Origin: an uncultured Prevotellaceae bacterium
Lineage (GTDB): Bacteria > Bacteroidota > Bacteroidia > Bacteroidales > Bacteroidaceae
Length of the DNA stretch: 64,000 nucleotides
NCBI GenBank assembly: GCA_900321965.1
Contig: ONYA01000003.1
Coordinates: 62,001-126,000, forward strand
Direction of reading: 5' to 3'
The first letter of the stretch is position 1; every line of letters begins with the position of its first letter. Positions 25,912-34,647 of the stretch are shown in pieces. The position numbers were made by a program, and so were the translations under genes. The notes beneath the pieces are model-generated. The model saw nothing but the letters and a program-made list of their open reading frames with translations. It searched no databases and had not been told where the DNA came from.

Positions 25912-27387
25912 TCAATCTTCTGTTTTGATGTTTTCGGAACGGAACTGTACCACCTTGTCCACGCCGTCCTCCGTCGGCGCATCGATGGCACGGAGCGTAC
26001 AGTCGCGGACATCGTCGAGGACGACGGCTGGGCGGTAGTCGGGCCGCTCGTAGCGGAAGGTGACATCATTGACGTGCAGGCCCTCGACGTGGCGGGCATA
26101 AAGGCCGTAGGCGGGCGTCCAGCCGGCAAACTTCGGCTCGGGATAGTTCGTGCCCTGCTCGCGGTAGTCCTTATTGACCAGGTCGCGGGTGCCGCCGCCC
26201 TTGAAGTAGAGGCGTATGTTCGAGAGCCAGACGTTGCGCACGGGCTCGTTCTTCATGCCAGTGACAATGATGCTGCAGAGCGAGTCGCAGTCGTCGGCAA
26301 TGACATTCGAAATCTGGATGTCGCGGGCCGACGAGGGTTGCGTCACCTCCTTCGGACCGCGGTTACGACAGCCGGTGGTAATATAAATCGGATAATGGTG
26401 GACGTGCGACATCGTGATGTTCGACACCACGATATTCTCCATCCGGCCCTGGTCAACCTCTTCGAAAGCCAGACCGCTGCTGTAGGCAAAGGTGCAGTTC
26501 GTCAGCGAAATGTTGCGGTAGCCGCCGTTCGACTCGGTGCCGAGCTTGAAGCGTCCACACACCCACCCCACTGGTTCGGGCACGTAGGTACCGTCGAGCA
26601 GCGTGCCGCACTTGTAGCCCGTGATGTTGCAGTTCGACACGGCGATATGCTCACAGACGACAGGCTTCTTCAGCGCATAGCTCGACTTCAGCACCAAGGC
26701 ATCGTCGCTGGGGGTATTGATACGGCAGTTGGTAATGGTCATGTACTTACAGCAGTCAATATCAAAACCGTCGCGGTTGGTGTCGATGGTCACGTTGTCG
26801 ATGGTACTCAAGTCGCAACCCGTCATGATGATGCCGAAATGTCCGCCACGATAGATGGTGATGTCGCGGATGGTGACCTGCCGGCAGAGTTTCAAGGCGA
26901 TGGCCTTGTCGCCGGTGCCTATAGAGCCGCCCTGCACGTTACCCGCCTTCTCGGTGTCCTTCTTCGTCAGTCCCTTGCCGTCAATCCTGCCGTGCCCTGT
27001 TATCGAGACGTTCGTCTGACCTTCAGCCCATATCAGCGAGTTATGGAAATAGGTGTGTCCGCCGTCCTGATATTCGGGGAATCCGCCGAACGACTCACTC
27101 TCGTCGTATGCCTTCATCGAGGCGGGTGCCGCCAGGATGGTACAGCCGGCAGCGAGATGCAGGTCGATGTTCGACTTCAGGCGGATGCTGCCCGAGAGAT
27201 ACGTTCCGGCCGGCAACAGCACCTGTCCGCCGCCGTCGTTCACCGCCGCCTCAATGGCCGCGTTGATGGCGGGCGAGTCGAGGGTCTTGCCGTCGCCTTT
27301 GGCGCCGAAGTCGCGCACGTTGTAGACTGGTGCAGCAATGGTGTTGCTGCTTACAAGAAAGGCAAGTAGAGTCAGTAGCTGTTTCAT
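25912..27387 (-). CDS. Glycoside hydrolase family 28 (polygalacturonase-like)
   Basis: A 491-aa secreted right-handed beta-helix enzyme (signal peptide 1-19). It starts like GH28 pectinases (VYNVRDFGAKGDGKTLDSPAI); the catalytic region has RDGFDID (about 205-211), PSDDALVLKSS (Asp228 and Asp229) and KLGTESNGG in place of the usual RIK-type motif. GH28 enzymes hydrolyse galacturonosyl bonds in homogalacturonan or rhamnogalacturonan; the subsite type cannot be told from sequence. Its start is 9 bp after the stop of the dual esterase gene, so it is third in the set DUF4419 - esterase - GH28. Confidence 0.9.
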   Translation of the reverse strand: MKQLLTLLAFLVSSNTIAAPVYNVRDFGAKGDGKTLDSPAINAAIEAAVNDGGGQVLLPAGTYLSGSIRLKSNIDLHLAAGCTILAAPASMKAYDESESFGGFPEYQDGGHTYFHNSLIWAEGQTNVSITGHGRIDGKGLTKKDTEKAGNVQGGSIGTGDKAIALKLCRQVTIRDITIYRGGHFGIIMTGCDLSTIDNVTIDTNRDGFDIDCCKYMTITNCRINTPSDDALVLKSSYALKKPVVCEHIAVSNCNITGYKCGTLLDGTYVPEPVGWVCGRFKLGTESNGGYRNISLTNCTFAYSSGLAFEEVDQGRMENIVVSNITMSHVHHYPIYITTGCRNRGPKEVTQPSSARDIQISNVIADDCDSLCSIIVTGMKNEPVRNVWLSNIRLYFKGGGTRDLVNKDYREQGTNYPEPKFAGWTPAYGLYARHVEGLHVNDVTFRYERPDYRPAVVLDDVRDCTLRAIDAPTEDGVDKVVQFRSENIKTED

Positions 27388-27396
27388 GGTGTAATA

Positions 27397-28833
27397 TTAA
27401 TCTTTTTTGATGGCCTCGGCAATGATTTCCGCCATACGCCGTGCGCCTTTCTCGTTGGGATGTATACCGTCGCTGAGCATCTTGTCGCCATCACCGGCGA
27501 AGAGGGTGTGCAGGTCAATAACCTGCAGGCCATACTCCTGAGCCACACGCTGCTGGATGGGGATGATGGCGTTCGCTATAACAGAGTCGCTGATATTCCA
27601 CGTTGACTTGAAAGCCGGGATGGGTGTACAGAGATAGATGGCTGGCTTCGGTGCGACGATGCCTTTTTTCTGCTTTTTACCCTTCTTCTTGGTGGCCAGG
27701 TCGGGACGCAGCGTTGTAATCATCTGGCGCAGGTCTTGTTCGAACGCTGCACCATACTGCCAGTTCTCGGGCTTGGAGTCATTCGTACCTAACTTGATGA
27801 CAACCACATCAGGCTTAAAGCCCTGAGCGTCGCGCCAGGCCTGCTCCTGCATATAGGGATGGTCGCCCTTGTTGAGCATGGTACGCGAACTGACGCCGAA
27901 GTTCTTCACCCAGTAGCCCGAGCCGAGCAAGCGCTGCAGCTGAGCGGGATAGCCCTGCTGGGGAGCCATGTCGATGCCGTGGCCGTCGGTGATGCTGTTG
28001 CCGATACAGGCCACGCGCAGGGCGTCCTGACGCGGTGCCTTATGGGCACTAAGCCACTGGCTGAGTTCGCTGAGCATCTGGTCGTGGTACTTGAAATTGC
28101 TGCGGAAGCCGAAGCCGTGACCGCCTGTGGGATAGACAAACAGGGCGCAGTCGTTGCCGGCATTACGCATGGCCGAATAGTAGGCTATGCCGTTGGTCAC
28201 CGGCGGCACGGCGCGGTCGTCGTTGGCCAGCAGGATGATGGCGGGAGGCGTCAGGTGGCGGCGCACGGCGTTCTGGTTCGAGAACTCGCGCACCAGCTGC
28301 TTGTCGCTCTTGGCCTGACCTAAGAACCCGTTGACGGAACCCTTATGCGTCTCGCGCTCGTTCATCGAGATGACGGGGTAGAACAGAATGCTGAAGTTCG
28401 GACGACAGTCATACTCGCTATGGGTCGACACCGTCGAGGCCAGATGACCACCCGCCGAGAAACCCATGATACCCACGTCGTAGGGGTTGATGTTCCACAC
28501 CTTCGCAGAGTCACGGACAGTACGGATAGCCTGCTGGGCGTCACCCATCGGGATGCTACGGTCACCATTCGGCATCCGGTAGGTCAGCACGAAGTAGGCA
28601 ATGCCTTGCTCATTGAACCACGCAGCCCAGTCGTGCCCCTCGTTCTGCATCGAGAGGTGGCTGTAGCCGCCACCCGGGCAGTCGACGACAGCACGTCCGG
28701 TAGCGTTCTGCGGCAGGTAGCCCACCATATTGGCCTTGCCGTCCGGCGTAATGTTTACAGTAATCTGGCGCCCCGTCTGTGCCATTGAAACGGCAGAGAC
28801 CAACAACGCTGCAACAAAAAGACATTTTCTCAT
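27397..28833 (-). CDS. Dual esterase: alpha/beta hydrolase fused to an SGNH/GDSL hydrolase
   Basis: A 478-aa secreted protein (signal 1-19) with two hydrolase folds. Residues about 40-265 form an alpha/beta hydrolase with CPGGGYSHLSM (oxyanion), GFSAGGHLAS (nucleophile Ser126), NDDRAVPP (Asp) and GGHGFGF (His). Residues about 270-478 form an SGNH hydrolase with GNSITDGHG, the VIKLGTNDS block and DGIHPNEKGARRM. Both folds occur in carbohydrate deacetylases, so it probably removes acetyl groups from pectin; the substrate is not proven. A Lys-rich loop (TKKKGKKQKKG, about 380-392) lies in the second domain. It is 20 bp downstream of the DUF4419 gene and 9 bp upstream of GH28. Confidence 0.87.
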   Translation of the reverse strand: MRKCLFVAALLVSAVSMAQTGRQITVNITPDGKANMVGYLPQNATGRAVVDCPGGGYSHLSMQNEGHDWAAWFNEQGIAYFVLTYRMPNGDRSIPMGDAQQAIRTVRDSAKVWNINPYDVGIMGFSAGGHLASTVSTHSEYDCRPNFSILFYPVISMNERETHKGSVNGFLGQAKSDKQLVREFSNQNAVRRHLTPPAIILLANDDRAVPPVTNGIAYYSAMRNAGNDCALFVYPTGGHGFGFRSNFKYHDQMLSELSQWLSAHKAPRQDALRVACIGNSITDGHGIDMAPQQGYPAQLQRLLGSGYWVKNFGVSSRTMLNKGDHPYMQEQAWRDAQGFKPDVVVIKLGTNDSKPENWQYGAAFEQDLRQMITTLRPDLATKKKGKKQKKGIVAPKPAIYLCTPIPAFKSTWNISDSVIANAIIPIQQRVAQEYGLQVIDLHTLFAGDGDKMLSDGIHPNEKGARRMAEIIAEAIKKD

Positions 28834-28853
28834 AAGACAATTATTATAGAATC

Positions 28854-30257
28854 TTATCTGATTATTATGTTTGGAAAGCGCTTCTTAATCGCCATTTTCT
28901 CTGCCTCGGTCATTTTTCCTTCAATGGTAAAATGGTCTATCGACAGTTTATCCATCCATTTCGGTAAAACAACTTTGTCTGTGAAAACAAGATGAAGCGA
29001 TTTGATATGTCCAAGCTGTGAAAGAAATTCCGGCACTTCCTGAATTCTCAGATGAATACCCCAGTCATTGTTGTTTTTCTTGAGTTCTTTCAGAATGTCA
29101 TCATCGCTTTCGGCAACACGGACAAGCCATCCCACATTAGGTGTCACCATATTCTTCTCTTTATCAACCTTCGCGCCGATGAATCCTGCCCAAAGTTCCA
29201 TCGGAGTCTCACTCATAAGTTTGCCATTCAATGGATTAATAACGCGATACTTGAAGCCCACACGGACATATTCCGCAGGCATGTCCTTTGTGTGACTCAC
29301 CTTGTCAAGCGTTTTTCCGTTTTCGTCGGGGAATAGTTTCAGCAACCAACCGTCAAGTTCGGTTGGTTTGTCAGGGCTACAGCCACCACCTTTCAGTCGT
29401 TCGGTGTTCTGCCTCTTCACTATATTCTTCCAGAACGACTGATTGGGGGTACCTTCGGCAGCCTTTATGAATTCCTTGAGTATCGGCTGAAGCTCACCGA
29501 CCCACTTGCCAAGACCATATTGTTCCAGTTGCTTTGTCTTTTCAAGTACCCGACGCCAATCTGCTGCAGTTCCCTGCAACTTGACAGACGGAATACCACA
29601 GGCAATACGGTAAACGATATACTCGAAATAGGACTTCACGCTTTCCATCAATGTAATCTGCGATGCAACACGTTCTACAGTCCCAGTCGTCGAGAATTCA
29701 GCAGTGATAATTTTTGCAATGCCGCCCTTAGTATATTTGTTTATCTGCGAAGCGAAATCACCAATAAGCGACGACCAGTCTACATCCTCCTTCAGCAAAT
29801 CCTTGCTTGTTTGGATAGCCAAGTCCATCTTTCCATTATGGTTCACAATCTTGGGACGCATTGTTTCGGCATGGGCATTCACGTAACGGGCAAAGCCCTG
29901 ACTAATGACGAGCCAGACCATATCGGGTGAGAGCGTTATAGACTGATGGTTTGCATACGCCTCGACAATACTTCGATAGAATGCATCCTTGCCCATGAGC
30001 TTGAGATTGTTCTCGCCGGAAAAACTCGTTGCAATAATCCGCTGTGCATCCGCGGGAATCTGTTCCTCTGAAAGCATGAATTTAGCAATACTTTCACCAT
30101 TATAGAGACCTCTGTGGAAATATTCATTAGGAGTAAGATTCTCGTCAACGACAAAGGTGATGCTGCCTTGGGTTCGGGCGATAATCTTACTTTTCTGGGC
30201 ATAGCTTGTCATAGTAACAAAAGCAAGTAAAATGGTGATGATGTACTCTCTTCTCAT
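28854..30257 (-). CDS. DUF4419 domain protein, secreted
   Basis: A 467-aa protein with a signal peptide (1-20, SYAQ) and the DUF4419 signature SPDMVWLVISQGFARYVNAHAE (here split around residue 130), GIPSVKLQGTAADWRRVLEKT, and GGGCSPDKPTELDGWLLKLFP. The function of DUF4419 is unknown; the domain is found in fungi and bacteria. In this window it is the first gene after a good promoter and is followed at 20 bp by the dual esterase and GH28 genes. Its base composition is more AT-rich than its neighbours, which may mean separate acquisition. Confidence 0.85.
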   Translation of the reverse strand: MRREYIITILLAFVTMTSYAQKSKIIARTQGSITFVVDENLTPNEYFHRGLYNGESIAKFMLSEEQIPADAQRIIATSFSGENNLKLMGKDAFYRSIVEAYANHQSITLSPDMVWLVISQGFARYVNAHAETMRPKIVNHNGKMDLAIQTSKDLLKEDVDWSSLIGDFASQINKYTKGGIAKIITAEFSTTGTVERVASQITLMESVKSYFEYIVYRIACGIPSVKLQGTAADWRRVLEKTKQLEQYGLGKWVGELQPILKEFIKAAEGTPNQSFWKNIVKRQNTERLKGGGCSPDKPTELDGWLLKLFPDENGKTLDKVSHTKDMPAEYVRVGFKYRVINPLNGKLMSETPMELWAGFIGAKVDKEKNMVTPNVGWLVRVAESDDDILKELKKNNNDWGIHLRIQEVPEFLSQLGHIKSLHLVFTDKVVLPKWMDKLSIDHFTIEGKMTEAEKMAIKKRFPNIIIR

Positions 30258-30292
30258 GCTTTATTGTCCATAATAATTTATGAATTCAAGGG

Positions 30293-30325
30293 CAAAGATA
30301 CGCATTTTTTTCAATTCTATTGCAA
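30293..30325 (-). promoter_or_regulatory. Promoter of the DUF4419 - esterase - GH28 set
   Basis: Minus strand: TTG (30325-30323), 22-bp spacer, TATCTTTG (30300-30293), 36 bp before the DUF4419 start. Confidence 0.6.
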
Positions 30326-30370
30326 GATAATAATAGTTTAACATGATTTTACCGACAAATTACCACCATT

Positions 30371-30440
30371 GGTGCGACTTAACCATCAGAAAATAACCAC
30401 TGAAAATCAGACAGTTAAGTGCCAGGTGCGCCAGGTGCGA
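30371..30440. repeat. Solo end of the MITE-like element, abutting the GH2 stop codon
   Basis: These 70 bp align without gaps to 3490-3559: both begin GGTGCGACTTA and share CAGACAGTTAAGTGCCAGGT near the end. The final bases differ (GCGCCAGGTGCGAC here). The GH2 stop codon (30441-30443) begins directly after the last base, so the element or its remnant lies exactly at the 3' end of the large operon. The rest of 30258-30370 holds only the promoter of the DUF4419 gene. Confidence 0.65.
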
Positions 30441-33236
30441 CTACTTCTCTTTGATGTTCGTATATCGCAGCAGGTAGGTGTCATACTGTGTCAGGAAAGG
30501 CTTGAAGGGAGCCGGCACCTGACTGGCAGGCAAGAACAGGCGGCGTAGCGCCTGCGACATCTGTCGGCCCTCAATGCGATAGAGACGGAACGAGGCACTG
30601 ACGGGGGCGTCACCCCGTTTCCACCCTCTGAAGGCGGTCTTGGCAAACTTCGGTCCCTGACCGCTGACGGCGGCATTGACCGTCATCACGATACCACGGT
30701 CGGTCTGTTCGAAGTTGATATCCAGTGAGTCGCCTACAACCAACAGGCCATTGCCGTCCTTGTCGGAGAAGAAAGCGGCATCGACACCGTTGTGATTACC
30801 TTCGAAGTAGAGGTCGTCCATGTGTTTGGCCCAGATGCCATAGCGGTTGGCCTGATGACGTCCGGGATAACCGGCAAAGGGGCCGTAGCCCACCCACTGC
30901 ACACGGTCGATCTCTGGGGTGAGCAAGTATGCCAAGCCTAACTCTGCGCGGAACACGTCAGTGGTGTCAGGCGTCAGCGTGAACGCCACTTCCTGTCCGC
31001 CGTCAATCTGTTTCGTCTGTACGTCGGCCTTCACCTGACGGTTATCCATCGGCAGCAGATAACGGGGAATCATTCCGTCGCGCTGGGTCTTACGCTCAGC
31101 CATCGTCAGCTTGCGTCCTGTACGGACGGTCTGTTCCTGAACGTATGTCATCGGGTCGTCCGTTCCCGTCCACTGTACAGCCGGTTTCTGCAGCACGAAA
31201 CTCTGATGAAGGAAGGTGTGTCCCTCTCCGTCGGCGAGGTCAAACTGGAGCAGGGCCAAGCGGTTCTGCTGAGGCGCCGGAAGTACCAACGTATAAGGTA
31301 CGGACGCACGCGGGGCACAGTCTGGCGAGAAGCTGCCTCGGGCCACGGTGTCGCGGTCGGCGGTCAGATACCAGCGGAAGGTGACGATGCCCTTGAGGTT
31401 CAGGAAGTCGTAGCGATTGGCAATCGTCAGGTTTGTTGCTGTATTACAGCAACATACAGAACGGACGAAAGCACGCGCGTAGTTATGCTGCAGCTCGTAG
31501 TAGTTGGGCAGCGGCGTACGGTCGGCATAGACCAGACCGTCGGTGCCGTAGTTTCCGTACATCATGAAGCCGCCATCCTTATGGGTATAGACACACTGGT
31601 CGCGATCGGCCCCGTCGGTGCGCCACTTGATGCCGTCGTTCTTCCTGACAAAGGGCATACCCTGGTCAGCCCATTCCCAGACAGAGCCGCCGGCGATGCC
31701 TGGTGTGCGCTCAATGATTTCCCATTGGCGGTCGTGGTCTTCGAACGAGATGCCCAACGTATGGCAGTATTCGGTGAAGATGACGGGACGGTCAAGGTGC
31801 TGATAGAAGCCGCCTATCTGGTCAGTTGTCGGATAGTGAGGGGCATAGACGGGAGCCTTCGACGGGAAGCCTTTGGCATTATTTTCCTCCCAGAACTTAC
31901 GGAAATAGCTGCCTACTTGCGGGAAACAGTAGGGGCGTGAGGGGTTGAGCTGACCGACGTAGTCACCCACTTCGACACAAGTCTGCGGCAGAGGGTTCTC
32001 GTTGCCGACACTCCACACGATGACTGAGGGATGGTTCTTGTCACGTGTGACGGTGGCCAATGCACGGGTCTTCAGGATGTCCTGATAGCCACGGTCGGAC
32101 AGGTGCTTGTCACCAAAGCCAAAGGGCACCTCGTCGACGAGATAGAAGCCTAACGAGTCGGCCAATTCGTAGAAGCGCGGTTCGCGGGGATAGTGGCTCA
32201 GACGCATGTAGTTGACGGAGGCCTCCTTCATCATCCGCATATCCTTGAAAGTAAGGTCATCGGATATGACCTTCACGGTAGCAGGGTCGGTAGCATGGGC
32301 ATTGACGCCGCGCAGCTTGACGGGGCTACCGTTCACCTTCAGGATATTGCCATCAACGGATATTTCGCGGATGCCTATCTTCTGCGTGAAAGTCTGCAAC
32401 GTACGTTTCTTGTCTTTGACATATACCTTTAAAGTATAGAGATAAGGTGTTTCAGCCGTCCACAGAAGCGGATTGACAATCTTTTCACCCGTCGAGACCA
32501 GGCGTCCTCCGGCGTCGTAGATCTCGTAAGCTGTCGTGGTGTTCTTGGTAGCATTGGCCACCTCAGCCTTCACCGTCACCTCGCCGTCCATTTTCGTCAT
32601 CACGGTGAGGTCGCTCAGATGAGTCTCGGGAACAACGAAGAGCGTGACATCGCGGAAGATGCCCATCGTGGCCCAGTCGTCGAAGCAGTCGAACTCATAG
32701 CCCTTGAACTGGCTGTAGACGCGCATGGCCAACTGTTGCGGCTCGCCACGGAAAGCGCGCTCCGTCAGGTAGGGGGTCAGGTCGAAGAGGCAGGTATTAT
32801 AGCCACTCTCCCACGTGCCGACATACTGATTGTTGAGCCATAGGTCATAGCCGCGCAGCACACCGTCAAGCCGAATCATCACTTGCTGGCCTTTCCATTC
32901 GGCAGGCACGGTGAAAGTCGTACGGTAGTAGCCCGTCAGCGAGTCGGGAAAATTGTATTTAGGTCTGCAAAAGCCGTATGCCTCCCAACAGCCGGGCACA
33001 GGTATTCGGCCCCAGCTCTCGTCGGCCACGGGCACGCCTTCAGAGTGGTCATCGATTCCCTCGATGACCTTCAACTGCCACTCACCATTGAGGCTTTTTT
33101 TTACGGCAGGGTCAGTGACCGGCCAGACGTCGGCGGCATTGGACTGTCCGGCCACGAGGATGACTGGCACTTTCTGGCGGGCAACGGCTGACGCAGCCAC
33201 AAGTGACAGGCTAAGAAACAGGAACAAACGTCTCAT
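30441..33236 (-). CDS. Glycoside hydrolase family 2 (beta-galactosidase-like) with an esterase-derived N-terminus
   Basis: A 931-aa secreted GH2 enzyme: sugar-binding domain (about 45-210), Ig-like domain, TIM barrel with the acid/base Glu413 in VGNENP and nucleophile Glu489 in VIFTEYCH, and a C-terminal beta-galactosidase small-chain-like domain (VQWVGYGPFAGYPGRHQANR). It probably removes galactose from pectin side chains; beta-glucuronidase or arabinosidase activity is possible. Oddly, residues 22-34 read KVPVILVAGQSNA, the first catalytic block (GQSN) of SASA-type sialate/acetyl esterases, followed directly by a normal GH2 start, as if the signal peptide and first strand came from such an esterase. 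The start overlaps the tandem SGNH gene by 4 bp. Last gene of the large operon. Confidence 0.88.
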   Translation of the reverse strand: MRRLFLFLSLSLVAASAVARQKVPVILVAGQSNAADVWPVTDPAVKKSLNGEWQLKVIEGIDDHSEGVPVADESWGRIPVPGCWEAYGFCRPKYNFPDSLTGYYRTTFTVPAEWKGQQVMIRLDGVLRGYDLWLNNQYVGTWESGYNTCLFDLTPYLTERAFRGEPQQLAMRVYSQFKGYEFDCFDDWATMGIFRDVTLFVVPETHLSDLTVMTKMDGEVTVKAEVANATKNTTTAYEIYDAGGRLVSTGEKIVNPLLWTAETPYLYTLKVYVKDKKRTLQTFTQKIGIREISVDGNILKVNGSPVKLRGVNAHATDPATVKVISDDLTFKDMRMMKEASVNYMRLSHYPREPRFYELADSLGFYLVDEVPFGFGDKHLSDRGYQDILKTRALATVTRDKNHPSVIVWSVGNENPLPQTCVEVGDYVGQLNPSRPYCFPQVGSYFRKFWEENNAKGFPSKAPVYAPHYPTTDQIGGFYQHLDRPVIFTEYCHTLGISFEDHDRQWEIIERTPGIAGGSVWEWADQGMPFVRKNDGIKWRTDGADRDQCVYTHKDGGFMMYGNYGTDGLVYADRTPLPNYYELQHNYARAFVRSVCCCNTATNLTIANRYDFLNLKGIVTFRWYLTADRDTVARGSFSPDCAPRASVPYTLVLPAPQQNRLALLQFDLADGEGHTFLHQSFVLQKPAVQWTGTDDPMTYVQEQTVRTGRKLTMAERKTQRDGMIPRYLLPMDNRQVKADVQTKQIDGGQEVAFTLTPDTTDVFRAELGLAYLLTPEIDRVQWVGYGPFAGYPGRHQANRYGIWAKHMDDLYFEGNHNGVDAAFFSDKDGNGLLVVGDSLDINFEQTDRGIVMTVNAAVSGQGPKFAKTAFRGWKRGDAPVSASFRLYRIEGRQMSQALRRLFLPASQVPAPFKPFLTQYDTYLLRYTNIKEK

Positions 33237-34645
33237 GGCAGCATATAGGGCAACAGGAAGTGTTCGGCGACGGGCAGGAAGCGGTCGTGCCCACGGGCAT
33301 TGAGGTGGGCGGTGTCGGTGCCCTTGCCGCCCTGGAAATAGATTTTGCGGAACTGCTCGCTGGTGACAAAGATGTTGCTGAAGCGGGCGGCGTCAAACAC
33401 GGGAATACCATAGGAGCCACACACCTCAAGCATCGCGTCGACAACCGTTTGGCGAGGCGACCCCACGAAGTCCTTACAAGCCCATGGTGTGAAAAAGAAC
33501 AAGCGGGCATGGGGATACTTTTCAATCAGACCTTCACAGAGGATGCGCAACCGCTCCTTGAAGGTGTCGACGCCGATGCTGTCGAGACGTCCCTGCGACG
33601 CATCGTTATGACCGGCAATGACCACGACATAATCGAGGTCGTCGCGCATATCCTTGTAACGCTGGTACATACCCGTGCCCCATTGCTTGAGGTCGAGGGC
33701 GATGCAGTTGCCATTGCGCCCGTAGTTGTAGTACTCCATGCCATGCTTGGCGGCAAACTTGTAGTGCCACGTATTCTCGACAGGTTCGCGGTGGTTGCGC
33801 ACGTAGCTGTCGCCGATAAAGCCGATTTTACGGCCTTTCAGCGGGTCGATGGCGGGCATCGTCTTCAAGACAGGCAGGATGGCCTTACCCCAGAACTCGG
33901 CCAGACGCTTGGCACCTTGAGGATTGGGGTGCAGCCAGTAACTGCGGCCACGGGCGTCTTTCTCCTCAATGATATCGGTACGCCAGTTCTTCTTGAAATA
34001 GTCATACGCCTCAGCATCGCCCACGTGTACATGACCGGCCTTGCAGCGGGCTACCACCTCGGCGAAGCAACGGTGGTACTCGTGAATGAGCTGCTGGCTC
34101 TTCTTGGAAGCCACGGAACCGTTCTTGGTCACGTAGTCGGGGGTGTACCAGATAGGCTTGTTGAGCACGACATGAGCGTCGGGCCAGAGCGTCAGCAGCG
34201 AGTCGATGATGGCGCAGAGGTTGCCGACAAAATTGTCGGGCGTGGTGTGGGAGTTATGCTTACGCTCCACGGAGTCGTTGGTGCCAAGCATGATGCTGAA
34301 CAGCAGCGGCAGTCCGGGATGGTCTTTCACTAACTGGCGGGTGCTCTTGACCACATCGGGGAAATAGGTGGGGTCGCCGGCAGGGATGACGTCGGCCTTG
34401 TTGGGCAGGAAGTGGTAGGTGGTCTTGCCACTGCGTCCGCAGTTGGCTACGTAGACGGCGTCGACGTCAGGCTGTGCCGACAGCCAGAGGCCGCATTGCA
34501 CAGGCGGAGCTGTCTGCTGCGGCTGTTCGTGCAGGGCGCCATAGGTGATGCTGTTGCCGATGAACACGACATTATAACTTCGCTGTTGGGCCTGCGTGGC
34601 TATCGCCATCGTCAGGCAAGTCAAAAAGACAAATAACCTTTTCAT
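33233..34645 (-). CDS. Secreted protein with two tandem SGNH/GDSL hydrolase domains
   Basis: A 470-aa protein (signal 1-20, ATQAQ) with two complete SGNH sets. Domain 1 (about 24-260): GNSITYG (Ser32), NCGRSG, GTND (121-124), LHPNPQG (His239). Domain 2 (about 272-470): GDSYV (Ser280), NYGRNGN, GHND (345-348), and DTAHLNARGH near the end. Such domains deacetylate plant polysaccharides; two in one chain may handle different acetyl positions or one may bind only. It sits 2 bp after GH115 and overlaps GH2 by 4 bp, so all three are translated from one message. Confidence 0.87.
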   Translation of the reverse strand: MKRLFVFLTCLTMAIATQAQQRSYNVVFIGNSITYGALHEQPQQTAPPVQCGLWLSAQPDVDAVYVANCGRSGKTTYHFLPNKADVIPAGDPTYFPDVVKSTRQLVKDHPGLPLLFSIMLGTNDSVERKHNSHTTPDNFVGNLCAIIDSLLTLWPDAHVVLNKPIWYTPDYVTKNGSVASKKSQQLIHEYHRCFAEVVARCKAGHVHVGDAEAYDYFKKNWRTDIIEEKDARGRSYWLHPNPQGAKRLAEFWGKAILPVLKTMPAIDPLKGRKIGFIGDSYVRNHREPVENTWHYKFAAKHGMEYYNYGRNGNCIALDLKQWGTGMYQRYKDMRDDLDYVVVIAGHNDASQGRLDSIGVDTFKERLRILCEGLIEKYPHARLFFFTPWACKDFVGSPRQTVVDAMLEVCGSYGIPVFDAARFSNIFVTSEQFRKIYFQGGKGTDTAHLNARGHDRFLPVAEHFLLPYMLP

Positions 34646-34647
34646 AT

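Noticed and set aside
26074..27369. 431-aa open frame opposite GH28
   Set aside because: Antisense shadow with Val/Ala/Arg-rich composition; no domain.
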